Assembly: GCA_963728765.1 (NCBI GenBank)
Contig: CAVSKX010000003.1
Span: forward strand, 61,293 to 125,292
Length of the DNA stretch: 64,000 nt
Source of the DNA: AC-32 sp963728765
Lineage (GTDB): Bacteria > Actinomycetota > Thermoleophilia > Gaiellales > Gaiellaceae
Direction of reading: 5' to 3'
Shown here: piece after piece, positions 33,935 to 43,184 of the stretch
Layout of the letters: the number at the start of each line of letters is the position of its first letter
Position numbering within the stretch: the first letter of the stretch is position 1
Translations under genes and position numbers: made by a program
Notes under the pieces: model-generated
What the model was told of the DNA's origin: nothing
The model's database searches: none
Seen by the model: the letters and a program-made list of their open reading frames with translations, nothing else

Positions 33935-34327
33935 ATGGAGTACAGCCACGTCAACCTGACCGAAGTCGACGACCAGGCGGTCAACCTCGGGCTCGACCCG
34001 ACACAGTTCAACCTTCGCTTCGGTCGCGTCCCGCTCGGGTGCGAGCACTGCGGCGTCAGCTACCTGCGCTTCGCCCCCGGTGCCAAGGCCCACGGGCACC
34101 GGCACAAGCGGCAGGAGGAGATCTACGTCCTCGTCAGCGGCTCGGCGGAGATGAAGGTCGGCGACGACGTGCTCGAGTTACGACCCTTCAGCGCCGTCCG
34201 CGTCCCGCCGCACGTGATGCGCGGGCTCAAGGGCGGGCCGGAGGGCGCCGAGGTGATCGCAGTCGGTGCGCCCAACACCGGGCCCGGCGACGGCGACACG
34301 CCAGACCCGAACTGGACCTGGGACTAG
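33935..34327 (+). CDS. Small cupin-domain protein
   Basis: 130 residues, one cupin barrel. Metal-binding motif 1 is HGHRHKRQEEIYVLVSG (two or three His and a Glu); motif 2 is around VPPHVMRGL. The family includes isomerases, dioxygenases and sensors. The ribosome binding site caacggagg is 8 bases before ATG. About 220 bases with no convincing gene follow before the convergent surface-protein gene. Confidence 0.85.
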   Translation: MEYSHVNLTEVDDQAVNLGLDPTQFNLRFGRVPLGCEHCGVSYLRFAPGAKAHGHRHKRQEEIYVLVSGSAEMKVGDDVLELRPFSAVRVPPHVMRGLKGGPEGAEVIAVGAPNTGPGDGDTPDPNWTWD

Positions 34328-34550
34328 AGGGAGCTAGGCCTCGCGGAGCCGCGGGTCGACAGCGGCGAGCGCGATGTCCGAGGTCGACACCGTGCACGGA
34401 GCGGCCGGGAAAGGCGGCCGCGCTACGTCGTGAAGCGGGGCCGCACGGGCCGAGGCGGCCGGCGGTACTCGAAGACGCGCCAGACCCTGCGCGCGAGGGC
34501 TGGTTGAGCGGGCTGCTCCCGACGCGCGGTCGTGACGGCCTGCTGCGGCT

Positions 34551-37451
34551 TCATCGGACCTTCAGCGACCGGTACGCGGGCTGGTAGCCGGCCTTCGTCG
34601 CGCTGAAGACCAGCTTGCCGCGTTTCCTCGGCTTCAGCGTGAAGACGACCTGCCCCTTCTTGTTCGTCCGCTTCGCGACTGCGCGGACGCCGACGCCGCG
34701 CACGCGCACCCGGACACCCGCGACGGGCCGACCCTGGCCGTTCAGCACGCGGGCCGTCACGCGGGTCTTGAACTTCCGGCGAGCACCGCCGAGGAGGGAC
34801 AGCTTCAGCCGGGGCTGGAGCCTGATCTGCTGGACCTGCGTCCAGTCGCCCTGGTTGCGATCCTCGTCCACTCCGGCGACACGCCAGTAGAGGTTGCCGC
34901 CCGACTGGTAGCCGTACGAGGTCATCGTCGGCGCGTAGCCCGGGTTCTCGGTATCGACCGACTCGACCACGCGGCTGAAGTCGGGCGTCGAGGAGATCTG
35001 CAGCTTGTAATGGTCGACGCCCAGGCGCGGGTCCCAGCCGAGCAGGACGTGCGTCTTGTCGCTGTCGGTACGCGCGTTCACGGGCTCGCCGATCGTCCGT
35101 GTGAACGACTGCGTCGCGGAATACGGGCCGGGGACGGTTCCCGTCGTGTCCTTCGGGAACTCGGCCCGCACGCGCCAGTGGAAGACACCCGTGCCGGTCA
35201 TCTTGATGAACGACGCCACGGGGGTGCGGAACCCCTCGAAGGTGGAGTGCGTGCCGTCGGGCTTGTCGACGGAGATGTCGTACGAGGAGGCGCCCTGCAC
35301 GGGACTCCATGCCCAGACCGGCAGCGCCTCGCCCCTCGTGGCATTCGCGGCGCTCGGCACCGGGGCCGCCAGCTTCTTCTGAAAGGTTCCGATCGCCGAC
35401 CAGGTCAGGCCGGTCAGGTTCTCGTCGTCCGCGCGAACGCGCCAGTAGAGGACGGTGTCCGCCGGGTAGGTCGTGTCGCTCGAGTAGGAGGTCGCGTCGG
35501 TGACGACGTCGTCGAGCGGCGAGCCGAACGTGGGGTCGGCAGAGACCTGCAGCCGGTAGCGCCGTGCGCCGAGCGTCGGCGACCAGCGGAAGGTCGGCTG
35601 GTCGACGAACGCCTGCACGCCGACCGGCGAGACGAGCGAGGGCGGGGTCGACTGCTTCTGGAACGACCCGTTGGCCGCGCTGAGCGAGATCGTCAGGGCG
35701 TCGTTGCCGTTTGCCAGCGTGGCGGGCAGGACGAGCCAGTAGAACGTCGTCGTCTCGTCCGGATAGGTCGTGGGCTTGAGCTGGTTCCGCGGGGCGTACG
35801 CCGGGATCCGGGTGAACGCCTCGTCGATGATGTTGCTGAAGTTGGCGTCCTTCGCCACGACGACGAAGTAGCTGTTGGCGCCGGCCATTGCATGCCACGT
35901 GAACAGCGGCGTGCGCACGCTGGTGCTCCCGGTGACCGGCGCGAGGTAGTCCCCCGAGCATGGGTAGCCGCCCGGGCACGTCGGCGAAGCGCCGGCCGGG
36001 TACGCCGTCCAGGTGAACGCCGGCCCGACGGGGTCCTTGGAGTCCGTGTTGCCGTTCTGGAGGTAGGTGTAGTCCCCCCAGACCTCCTGGTTCCCCGGCG
36101 CGCGGTCGGCGCGCGCACGGACGCGGAAGCAATAGTCGCCCGGGGTGATGATCGGGAGCACGTCCTCGGCCAGCGTGCCCTGCCAGGGGGCGGGGTCGGC
36201 GCTCGTGCTCGCCAGCGGAGCCCACTCGGGAACCGCGGTGTTCTTCAGGTAGTCGGCGGTGCCCCACAGGCAGGCACTGCCGTTCCAGTCGGCGACCTGG
36301 ACCTCGTAGCTCGCGGCGCCGGGCACGGGGTCCCAGCGGACGACGGGCACCGCGGTCTGGTAGCCGGCGGTCCCTCCGTCGTTGTCGGTGCCGGGATCGG
36401 CCAGGTTGTCGCGCATGCGCAGGTTCTTGATGCTGGTCCCGGTCACCGGGCCGGCCGGCGCGACCTTGTCGAAGGTCTTGGTGAACGAGCCGCCGTAGTT
36501 CCAGACGCCTGCATTTCCATCTGGGTCGAGCGCCCGCACGCGCCAGTAGTAGACGTTGTCCTTCATAACCTGCGTGGGCGACAGCGAGGTCGCGATGGTG
36601 TTCCCGTTGCAGCACACCTTCGAGCCCGGCGCGAAGTCGACCGACGAGTTGATCTCGACCTCGTAGCGCGCAGCTCCCGGGACGGGGTTCCAGGAGAAGC
36701 GCGGGTCGAACGCTTCGGGCGCGGCGTTGAGGTCGTCCATGTGCACGGCGGTGACGGAGTTCCACTGCCACGAGAACGACGAGATCGTGGTCGCGACGCC
36801 GCGGTTCCCCTCGGCGTCGACCGGCATCACGTTCCAGTAGTACGGGCCCGGGGCGAGCGCCGAGGTGATCGCGGCCGAGGAGGCGGCGACGTTCGGCGCG
36901 CCCTTCGGGTCGTCCTGGTTCGAGTAGTGAAGGACGAGCGAGCCCAGAGACGGGTCGCTCGCGACGGAGACGAGGTAGTGCGCGGCTCCGGGGACTCCGG
37001 CCCACTTCAGCACCACGGGGTTGTTCGGGAAGCTGAGCGCGGAGCCCGAGAGGGGCGTCTGGAGCGCGGGCTGGAGGTTCCAGAGCTTGCGGAAGGAGCG
37101 CGGCTGCGTCCACCGCGAGACCTCGCCGGCGGCGTTCGACGCGCGGACGCGCCAGTAGTACGTCCCGTTCGGGATCGTCTGCTTCAGCGTCGCGCGGGTG
37201 TTGCGCGTGAAGAAGTCATCCTTGCCGGTGCCGAGCACGGGCGAGTTCATCCCGGCGTCCGCGCTGATCTGGAACTCGTACTTGTCGGCGCCCGCGACCG
37301 GCGACCACGCGAAGGCCGGAAGGAACTGGACGGTCGCGCCGGAGGCCGGAGCGGTCTGGGCCGGGCGGCCAACGGCGCCTCGGGCGGGCCCCGCCGTCAG
37401 GAAGGCGATGGCGGCAAAGGCGGCGGCGAGAAGTCTGCGGTCAGCGGCCAT
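34551..37451 (-). CDS. Secreted protein with eight fibronectin-III-like repeats and a C-terminal Ig-like domain
   Basis: 966 residues. Signal peptide to about residue 25 (AGPARGAVG). Eight repeats of about 100 residues each end in a recognisable strand: YYWRVRA, YYWNVMP, YYWRVRA, YCFRVRA, FYWLVLP, LYWRVRA, FHWRVRA and LYWRVAG. Most have F-x-W-x-P-V-x-G-A-x-x-Y at the start of the unit. The last 90 residues (GQGRPVAGVRVRVRG, KKGQVVFTLKP) look like a bacterial Ig-like/carboxypeptidase-regulatory domain. There is no sortase or membrane anchor, so it is probably released or bound to the wall or polysaccharide. Confidence 0.8.
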   Translation of the reverse strand: MAADRRLLAAAFAAIAFLTAGPARGAVGRPAQTAPASGATVQFLPAFAWSPVAGADKYEFQISADAGMNSPVLGTGKDDFFTRNTRATLKQTIPNGTYYWRVRASNAAGEVSRWTQPRSFRKLWNLQPALQTPLSGSALSFPNNPVVLKWAGVPGAAHYLVSVASDPSLGSLVLHYSNQDDPKGAPNVAASSAAITSALAPGPYYWNVMPVDAEGNRGVATTISSFSWQWNSVTAVHMDDLNAAPEAFDPRFSWNPVPGAARYEVEINSSVDFAPGSKVCCNGNTIATSLSPTQVMKDNVYYWRVRALDPDGNAGVWNYGGSFTKTFDKVAPAGPVTGTSIKNLRMRDNLADPGTDNDGGTAGYQTAVPVVRWDPVPGAASYEVQVADWNGSACLWGTADYLKNTAVPEWAPLASTSADPAPWQGTLAEDVLPIITPGDYCFRVRARADRAPGNQEVWGDYTYLQNGNTDSKDPVGPAFTWTAYPAGASPTCPGGYPCSGDYLAPVTGSTSVRTPLFTWHAMAGANSYFVVVAKDANFSNIIDEAFTRIPAYAPRNQLKPTTYPDETTTFYWLVLPATLANGNDALTISLSAANGSFQKQSTPPSLVSPVGVQAFVDQPTFRWSPTLGARRYRLQVSADPTFGSPLDDVVTDATSYSSDTTYPADTVLYWRVRADDENLTGLTWSAIGTFQKKLAAPVPSAANATRGEALPVWAWSPVQGASSYDISVDKPDGTHSTFEGFRTPVASFIKMTGTGVFHWRVRAEFPKDTTGTVPGPYSATQSFTRTIGEPVNARTDSDKTHVLLGWDPRLGVDHYKLQISSTPDFSRVVESVDTENPGYAPTMTSYGYQSGGNLYWRVAGVDEDRNQGDWTQVQQIRLQPRLKLSLLGGARRKFKTRVTARVLNGQGRPVAGVRVRVRGVGVRAVAKRTNKKGQVVFTLKPRKRGKLVFSATKAGYQPAYRSLKVR

Positions 37452-37583
37452 GGAGTCGGGTGAGACGAGAGGAACGAGCTCGGCCGCTGAGCTCGGGGTT
37501 CGTCCGTATGTCTCGAACCCTCCATCGGGGCAACTCGCAGATCGGTCATCCCTCGGACGAGGGAACTCGAACGGTTCGAGCAG

Positions 37584-37609
37584 TTAGCGGGTGCCGACGG
37601 ACGTGCCCA
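37584..37609 (+). repeat. 26-base direct repeat, left of the RAYT element
   Basis: ttagcgggtgccgac plus ggacgtgccca. The right copy at 38623-38648 differs at 2 of 26 positions (both transitions). It lies 6 bases outside the left inverted repeat. Confidence 0.8.
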
Positions 37610-37615
37610 CGCAGA

Positions 37616-38622
37616 CCCCGGGGTCAGGTCTTGCAACGACGTGTCGTCCACGAAAACGAACCAACCAGTGTGTGCCGATACCGCGACAACTCATCCCCAG
37701 CCCTCCCGCACCGTTGGGGCTGGGCGTACGTTCAGCCTCATGGCCCGACCGCTGCGCCTCTGCTACGAGGGGGCTCGCTACCACGTGATCTCGCGGGGAA
37801 CTGGTGACGCCGCGATCTACGAAGACGATCTCGACCGCGAGCTCTTCCTGGCGGACCTCGCACGCACGGTCGACCGTCATGCCTGGCTGTGTCACGCGTA
37901 CTGCCTGATGACCAGCCACTATCACCTCGCAATCGAGACGCCGCGAGCGAACCTGCCGAGCGGAATGCAGCAGCTGAACGGCAGACACGCCAGCCGCTTC
38001 AACGATCGTCATGGGCGACACGGTCATCTGTTCGGCGCGCGCTACCGCTCGATCCTGATCGAGGACGAGCGATACCTGCTCAGCGTCTGCAGATACGTCG
38101 TGCTGAACCCGGTCCGCGCAGGCATCTGCCAGCACCCGCAAGAGTGCCGTTGGTCGAGTTTTCGCGCCACGGCCGGGCTGGAGCCGACTCCGCGGTTCCT
38201 TACAACTGAGGATGTTCTGGGCGCGTTCGACGACACGTATCCGGCGTCGCAGGCTGGGTATCGCGAATTCGTCGAGGGCGGCATCGCCGACGCGCTCTCG
38301 GAGCGTGTACGAGGGGAGCGGCTCGGCAGCGACGGCTTCCTGCGGCGGCACTTTGGGATCGACCCGCCGCTGGCCGAGATCCCGCGCGTGCAGATCGAGC
38401 CTGAACGCAAGCCATTGGCGCAGCTCTTCGCGGATGCGCCGTTTCCGGTTGCGTCTGCGTATCGGGCACACGGCTACTCGCTGCGGGAGATCGGCGAGTA
38501 CCTCGGCTGTCACTACTCGACGGTCAGTCGGCGGCTTCAGCGAGAAGAGGCGGAGCTCCGTTGGGGATCGGTCGGCACGGGCTCGTGACAGGTATGTCGC
38601 AGTGCAAGACCTGACCCCGGGG
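37616..38622 (+). mobile_element. RAYT element bounded by a perfect 20-base inverted repeat
   Basis: The left end (37616-37635) and right end (38603-38622) are perfect inverted copies of ccccggggtcaggtcttgca. The only gene inside is the Y1-type transposase. Near the left end are a small palindrome (acgacgtgtcgt) and, just before the gene, a hairpin cccagccc / gggctggg (37696-37724). A 155-base element with the same ends lies at 46112-46266. Confidence 0.75.
37740..38588 (+). CDS. REP-associated tyrosine transposase (RAYT, Y1/HUH family)
   Basis: 282 residues from the ATG at 37740 (MARPLRLCYEGARYHVISRG, the family-typical opening). The HUH motif is in LMTSHYHLAIE (about H60 and H62). The candidate nucleophile Tyr is in CRYVVLNPVRAG (about Y118). 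The C-terminal part (about 245-275) has a helix-turn-helix, YSLREIGEYLGCHYSTVSRR. RAYTs process single-stranded hairpins and are thought to spread REP sequences. Reading frame and key residues are intact, so it may be active. Confidence 0.9.
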   Translation: MARPLRLCYEGARYHVISRGTGDAAIYEDDLDRELFLADLARTVDRHAWLCHAYCLMTSHYHLAIETPRANLPSGMQQLNGRHASRFNDRHGRHGHLFGARYRSILIEDERYLLSVCRYVVLNPVRAGICQHPQECRWSSFRATAGLEPTPRFLTTEDVLGAFDDTYPASQAGYREFVEGGIADALSERVRGERLGSDGFLRRHFGIDPPLAEIPRVQIEPERKPLAQLFADAPFPVASAYRAHGYSLREIGEYLGCHYSTVSRRLQREEAELRWGSVGTGS

Positions 38623-38648
38623 TTAGCGGGTGCCGACAGACATGCCCA
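38623..38648 (+). repeat. 26-base direct repeat, right of the RAYT element
   Basis: Matches 24 of 26 bases with 37584-37609. It encodes the last residues and stop codon (GMSVGTR-stop) of the minus-strand FAD oxidoreductase, so the element inserted exactly at the 3' end of that gene. Confidence 0.8.
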
Positions 38649-40020
38649 GGAGGCGCGGAAGTGCGGCGCCGGCCCTGGCGGGAAGCGGGCCGCGGCGACC
38701 TTCCTCCTCCGCCTCCTCGCACGCCATGATCGACGCGCGGACGAGGCCGCCGCCGAGCCGCCGGAAGGGCTCCGGCGGGAGCTTCGGCACCTTCCGGGTC
38801 ACGAGCGGCAGGCGCGTGAGCTCGTCGTCGATGCCGCGAGCGAGCCGCGCGAGGATCTGGCCGCCGAGCCAGCTCGGCCCGGCGCCGTTGCCCGAGTAAC
38901 CGGCGCCGAAGTGGATCCGCGTTCCGGGCACCGTGCCGAAGAACGGCAGGTGGTCGGACGAGACGTCGATCGGGCCGCCCCACGCGTGCGTGATCTTCGC
39001 ATCCGCGAGGTCCGGCAAGAGCCGCCGCAGCCCGCGCTCGGCGCGCGCGACCGTCGGCCTGTCGGACCAGAAGCGCTCGTCGATCTTGCCGCCGAGCCCG
39101 ATGGGGCCTGACCCGCTGCCCATCAGCACACGGCCGTCTTTCGTCGTGCGGAAGTAATGCAGGAACATCCGGCCGTCGAACACCGCCTCGCCGCCCGTCC
39201 AGTTGATCTGCTCGAGCAGCTCGGGCACCGGCTCGGTCAGCACGACGTAGCTCCCGAAGACGGTCAGCCGGCGGCGCAATGGCTTCCACCCGGCCGCCGC
39301 GGCGTTCACGCCGACGACGATCTCCCTGGCGCGGACACTCCCCCGCTCGGTCGTGACGACCCCGTCGGAGACGTCGGTCACGCGCGAGTGCTCATGCAGC
39401 CGCGCATCGCGCGCGACCGCCCGGCGAAGCGACTGCGCGAGCCGCGCCGGCTGGATGGTAGCGCCGTCGCGGAGGAAGACGCCCTTGCGGAAGCGCTGGG
39501 AGCTGATGCGCCGGGCGAGCTCTTCGGCCGAGAGCGGCATCGCCTCGTCCGGCACGCCGAGCTCGCGCGCGGCCTCGACTTCCTCGTCGACCCCGCCGTC
39601 CTGCGCCGGCGCGGCCGAGACTCTCAGCATCCCGGCTTCCCGCAGCCAGACGTCGACGCCCTCGTGCTCGGCGAAGCCGCGGACGCCGGGGATGATCCCC
39701 TCCGAGGCGCGCGCGACGTCGACGGCGCCCTCCTCGCCGAAGCGCGCGACCAACCGCGGGAGATGGCTCCAGTAGCCGTGGCAAAAGCCGCCGTTGCGCC
39801 CGCTCGGGCCGCGGCCGCACTCGTCGGCCTCGAGGACGACGACGTCGAGCCCGGGCTCGCGTTCCTTCAGCGCCAGCGCCGTCCAGAGCCCCGTGTAGCC
39901 ACCGCCGACGATCGCGACATCGGCCTCGGCGTCACCTTCGAGCGGCGGCGCAGGCTCGTCACCGAACCCGGCGGCGAGCGCCTCCTCGAGCCACCAGACG
40001 TCGCCTAGATTCGCTGCCAG
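38623..40020 (-). CDS. FAD-dependent amine oxidase (gamma-glutamylputrescine oxidase/DAO-like)
   Basis: About 465 residues. The FAD dinucleotide motif is DVAIVGGGYTGLWTALAL (about 35-52). PSGRNGGF and the C-terminal SSDHLPFFG and GYSGNGAG are typical of PuuB/glycine-oxidase relatives. The start is unresolved: homology-like sequence begins near 40020 (CTG, LAANLGDVWWLEE), but the only standard start in frame is a GTG at 40191, deep inside the aminotransferase gene. The stop codon lies within a RAYT-flanking repeat. Last gene of polyamine set 1; probably oxidises putrescine or a derivative to an aminoaldehyde. Confidence 0.82.
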   Translation of the reverse strand: MAANLGDVWWLEEALAAGFGDEPAPPLEGDAEADVAIVGGGYTGLWTALALKEREPGLDVVVLEADECGRGPSGRNGGFCHGYWSHLPRLVARFGEEGAVDVARASEGIIPGVRGFAEHEGVDVWLREAGMLRVSAAPAQDGGVDEEVEAARELGVPDEAMPLSAEELARRISSQRFRKGVFLRDGATIQPARLAQSLRRAVARDARLHEHSRVTDVSDGVVTTERGSVRAREIVVGVNAAAAGWKPLRRRLTVFGSYVVLTEPVPELLEQINWTGGEAVFDGRMFLHYFRTTKDGRVLMGSGSGPIGLGGKIDERFWSDRPTVARAERGLRRLLPDLADAKITHAWGGPIDVSSDHLPFFGTVPGTRIHFGAGYSGNGAGPSWLGGQILARLARGIDDELTRLPLVTRKVPKLPPEPFRRLGGGLVRASIMACEEAEEEGRRGPLPARAGAALPRLLGMSVGTR

Positions 40021-41477
40021 GCCTCCGCCAGGACGTCGCCCAAGATGCCGACCAGCTCCTCGATCTCCGCGTGGCCCGCGACGAGCGGCGGCGAGATCTG
40101 GATCACGGGATCGCCGCGGTCGTCGGCGCGGCAGATCAGGCCCGCCTCGAACATCCGCGGGGTCAGGAACCCGCGTATCAGCCGCTCGCACTCCTCGTCG
40201 GTGAACGTCGCGCGCGTCTCCTTGTCCTTCACCAGCTCGAGGGCGTAGAAGAAGCCGGTGCCGCGAAGGTCGCCGACGATCGGCAGCTCGAGTAGCTCGG
40301 CCAGCTTGTCGCGCACCCAGCCCTGCTCCTCGGCGACGTGCTCGACGATCTTCTCGCGGCGCATGATCTCGAGGTTCTTGAGGGCGATCGCCGCCTGTAC
40401 GGGGTGACCGCCGAACGTCATCCCGTGGGAATACATCCGTTCGCCCTCGAGGAACGGCTCCATCACCTTGTCGGTTGCGATCACCGCGCCGATCGACGCG
40501 TACGCCGACGAGAGACCCTTCGCGCAGGTGACGAGGTCGGGCCGGATGTCGTAGCGCTCCGAGCCGAACCAGGTGCCGAGCCGGCCGAAGCCGGTGATCA
40601 CCTCGTCGGCGCAGAGGAGGATCTCGTAGCGGTCACAGATCTCCCGAACGCCCCGCCAGTAGCCCTCCGGAGGCGTGAACGCCCCGCCTGCGTTCTGGAC
40701 CGGCTCCATGAGCACCATTGCGACGGTGTCGGGGCCGGCCGCCTCGATCGTATGCTCGAGGTCGTCGAGCAAGAAGCGGGTGAACTGCTCCTCGGTCTCG
40801 TCGGGCGGCCGGTGGTAGCGGTTCGTGTTCCGCACGTGCAGGACATCGGGCACGAGGGGCTCGAAGGGCGCGCGCAGGGCCGGGATGCCGTTGATCGAGA
40901 GCGCGCCCATGGTCGTGCCGTGGTAGGCGACGTGCCGCGAAACCGCCTTCCAGCGCCGCTCGCCGGCGAGCTTCGCGGCCCGCTCCGCGTCGAAGTCGTG
41001 CCCGGGCGCGTGAGGGTGCGACGGGATGGACGCAGCGACCGCCCGGTGCTGGCCGCGGGCCGAGTAGTACTGCCGCGCGAGCTTCCACGCGGCTTCGACC
41101 GCCTCGGAGCCACCGGAGACGAAGAAGACGCGGTTCAGGTCGCCGGGCGCGAGCTTCGCCACCTCCGCGGCGAGCTCGATCGCGCGCGGGTGCGCGTACG
41201 ACCAGTTCGTGTAGAAGGGCAGCTCCCGCATCTGCGCGGCGGCCGCCTCCCCGATCTCGTCGCCGTACGAGTAGCCGATCTGCACCGCGAAGAGGCCGGC
41301 GAGCGCGTCGAGGTAGCGCTTGCCGTTGGCGTCCTCGAGGTAGCACCCCTCGCCGCGCACGATGATCGGCACCTCGCCGTCGAGGTAGCCGCCCATGCGC
41401 GTGAAGTGCAGCCAGAGGTGATCGCGGGCTGCCTGCTGCAGCTGCTCGGGCGAGAGGCCGGGCGAGACCGTGGTCAC
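40005..41477 (-). CDS. Class III aminotransferase, putrescine/omega-amino-acid type
   Basis: 490 residues. PLP lysine is in LVTCAKGLSSAYASIGAV; the cofactor Asp is in LLCADEVITGFGR, and VFFVSGGSEAVEAAWKLARQ and AYHGTTMGALS are family-typical. The region between these last two is about 20 residues longer than I expect, with a His/Pro-rich stretch (SIPSHPHAPGHDFD). It likely transfers the amino group of putrescine or a similar diamine to pyruvate or 2-oxoglutarate. The GTG start overlaps the PotC stop (GTGA). Confidence 0.9.
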   Translation of the reverse strand: MTTVSPGLSPEQLQQAARDHLWLHFTRMGGYLDGEVPIIVRGEGCYLEDANGKRYLDALAGLFAVQIGYSYGDEIGEAAAAQMRELPFYTNWSYAHPRAIELAAEVAKLAPGDLNRVFFVSGGSEAVEAAWKLARQYYSARGQHRAVAASIPSHPHAPGHDFDAERAAKLAGERRWKAVSRHVAYHGTTMGALSINGIPALRAPFEPLVPDVLHVRNTNRYHRPPDETEEQFTRFLLDDLEHTIEAAGPDTVAMVLMEPVQNAGGAFTPPEGYWRGVREICDRYEILLCADEVITGFGRLGTWFGSERYDIRPDLVTCAKGLSSAYASIGAVIATDKVMEPFLEGERMYSHGMTFGGHPVQAAIALKNLEIMRREKIVEHVAEEQGWVRDKLAELLELPIVGDLRGTGFFYALELVKDKETRATFTDEECERLIRGFLTPRMFEAGLICRADDRGDPVIQISPPLVAGHAEIEELVGILGDVLAEAWQRI

Positions 41478-42319
41478 GCGAGTCCCCGCTTCTCGCGGCG
41501 CATCTGGACGAGGACGTTGATGAGCATCAAGGTCACGGCGATGAGGAAGATCGCGGTGCCGATCACGTTCACCTGCGGCGGCGCGCCGATCCGCGCGGCT
41601 CCCCAGACGAACAACGGGAACGTGACCTCCGAGCCCGAGTTGAAGTAGGTGACGACGAAGTCGTCGATCGAGATCGCGAAGCAGAGCAGCAGCGCGGCCA
41701 GGATCGCCGGCGCGATCAGCGGCAACGTCACCTTGCGGAAGGTCGTCCACTCGTTCGCCCCGAGGTCCATCGCCGCTTCCTCCAGGTGGCGATCGAACCC
41801 GACGAGGCGCGCCTTCACGGTCACGACCGCGAAGCTGATGCAGAACATGATGTGCGCGATCAGGATCGTCCAGAAGCCGAAGACGACGTTCATGTTGAGA
41901 AACAGCGTCAGGAGGGAGGCGCCGAGCACGATCTCGGGGGTCGAGAGCGGCAGGAAGATGAGGATGTTCGTCGTGGCCCGCCCGCGGAAGCCGTAACGGA
42001 CCAGCGAGAGCGCGATGAGCGTGCCGAGCGCCGTCGCGATGATGCTCGCGACGAGCGCGATCTGCAGCGAGAGGACGATCGAGCTCCTGATCCCCGGCAC
42101 CGCGTCCCAGTGGAGCCAGTTGTCCCAGGTGAACGCGTTCCAGGTGTAGTTGAACTTGCCCGGGGGGTTGTTGAACGAGAAGACGACCACGACCGCGATC
42201 GGGAGCAGCAGGTAGACGAAGAAGAGGATCGAGTAGGCCGTGAGGATGTGGTGCTTGACGAACGCCCACACCTTCGCGAGGACGCTCGGCCGCGCCCGTT
42301 CGACCGCGACCGCACTCAT
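41474..42319 (-). CDS. potC: Polyamine ABC transporter permease (PotC type), set 1
   Basis: 281 residues with about six helices. The EAA loop that docks the ATPase is EEAAMDLGANEWTTFRKVTL. The N-terminal arginine-rich cytoplasmic tail and first helix (ILTAYSILFFVYLLLPIAVV) are typical. It pairs with the PotB protein just upstream (4-base overlap) and is coupled to the aminotransferase downstream. Imports spermidine/putrescine across the membrane with PotA and PotD. Confidence 0.92.
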   Translation of the reverse strand: MSAVAVERARPSVLAKVWAFVKHHILTAYSILFFVYLLLPIAVVVVFSFNNPPGKFNYTWNAFTWDNWLHWDAVPGIRSSIVLSLQIALVASIIATALGTLIALSLVRYGFRGRATTNILIFLPLSTPEIVLGASLLTLFLNMNVVFGFWTILIAHIMFCISFAVVTVKARLVGFDRHLEEAAMDLGANEWTTFRKVTLPLIAPAILAALLLCFAISIDDFVVTYFNSGSEVTFPLFVWGAARIGAPPQVNVIGTAIFLIAVTLMLINVLVQMRREKRGLA

Positions 42320-43182
42320 GCCGCGGTCCCCGTCAACTGCTCAGTGCCGACCAGACGGGCGTAGAGGAAGACGGCGATCAGGATCCCGGCCATCAGGATG
42401 AAGGACATCGCCGCGGCCGCCGGGTAATCCGTTAGCTCGAGGAACTTCGACTGGATCACGTTCCCGATCATGTGGTTGTCCGGTGAGCCCAGCAGCTGGG
42501 CGTTGATGAAGTCGCCGGCGGCCGGAATGAACGTGAGCAGCGTCCCCGCGACCACGCCCGGCAGCGAGAGCGGGAACGTCACCCGCAGGAACGCCTGCAG
42601 CTTGCTCGCGTAGAGGTCCTCGGCCGCCTCGATCAGCCGCTCGTCGATCTGCTCGAGCGAGACGTACAGCGGCAGCGCCATGAATGGGAGGAAGTTGTAG
42701 GTGATGCCTGTCACGACGGCGGTCGAGGTCGCGAGCAGCCGACCGCTCGGACCGAGGACGTGCAGACTCTGCAGCGTGTTCACGACGAAGCCGTTGTCCG
42801 AGAGAATCGTCTCCCACGCGAGCGTGCGGATCAGATACGTGACGAAGAACGGCGCGACGATGAAGAGCAGGAGCAGGTTCTTCCAGCGCCCACCGCGGAA
42901 CGCGATCCAGTAGGCGACCGGGTAGCTGATCACCAGCGCGAGCAGCGTCGCGATCCCCGCGTACTCGAGCGAGCGGACGAACTGCGCCCGGTAGGTGTGG
43001 AGCGCGTCCCAATAGTTGCTCCACGACCACGTGAAGGAATAGCCGAAGTCGATGTTCCCCGACTCCAGCGACTGGTAGGCGAGGAACCCGAGCGGCACGA
43101 GGAAGAACACGGCCAAGAAGAGCACGCCGGGGGCCAACAGCAGGTAGGGCGTCAACCCCCGGTGGCGGTGGAACAAGCTCAC
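42316..43182 (-). CDS. potB: Polyamine ABC transporter permease (PotB type), set 1
   Basis: 288 residues, about six helices. EAA loop IEAAEDLYASKLQAFLRVTF. LTPYLLLAPGVLFLAVFFLV is the usual first helix. It starts 61 bases downstream of potD, and that gap contains double-hairpin repeat copy 3, which may lower permease expression relative to the binding protein. Confidence 0.92.
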   Translation of the reverse strand: MSLFHRHRGLTPYLLLAPGVLFLAVFFLVPLGFLAYQSLESGNIDFGYSFTWSWSNYWDALHTYRAQFVRSLEYAGIATLLALVISYPVAYWIAFRGGRWKNLLLLFIVAPFFVTYLIRTLAWETILSDNGFVVNTLQSLHVLGPSGRLLATSTAVVTGITYNFLPFMALPLYVSLEQIDERLIEAAEDLYASKLQAFLRVTFPLSLPGVVAGTLLTFIPAAGDFINAQLLGSPDNHMIGNVIQSKFLELTDYPAAAAMSFILMAGILIAVFLYARLVGTEQLTGTAA

Positions 43183-43184
43183 GA

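Noticed and set aside
34429..34509. Short basic plus-strand frame (VKRGRTGRGGRRYSKTRQ) after the cupin gene
   Set aside because: Only 26 codons, no ribosome binding site and no conserved pattern; composition explained by GC content.
34423..37113. Long minus-strand frame overlapping the fibronectin-like gene in another frame
   Set aside because: Low-complexity Arg/Gly/Pro product; the alternative frame has signal peptide and eight regular repeats.
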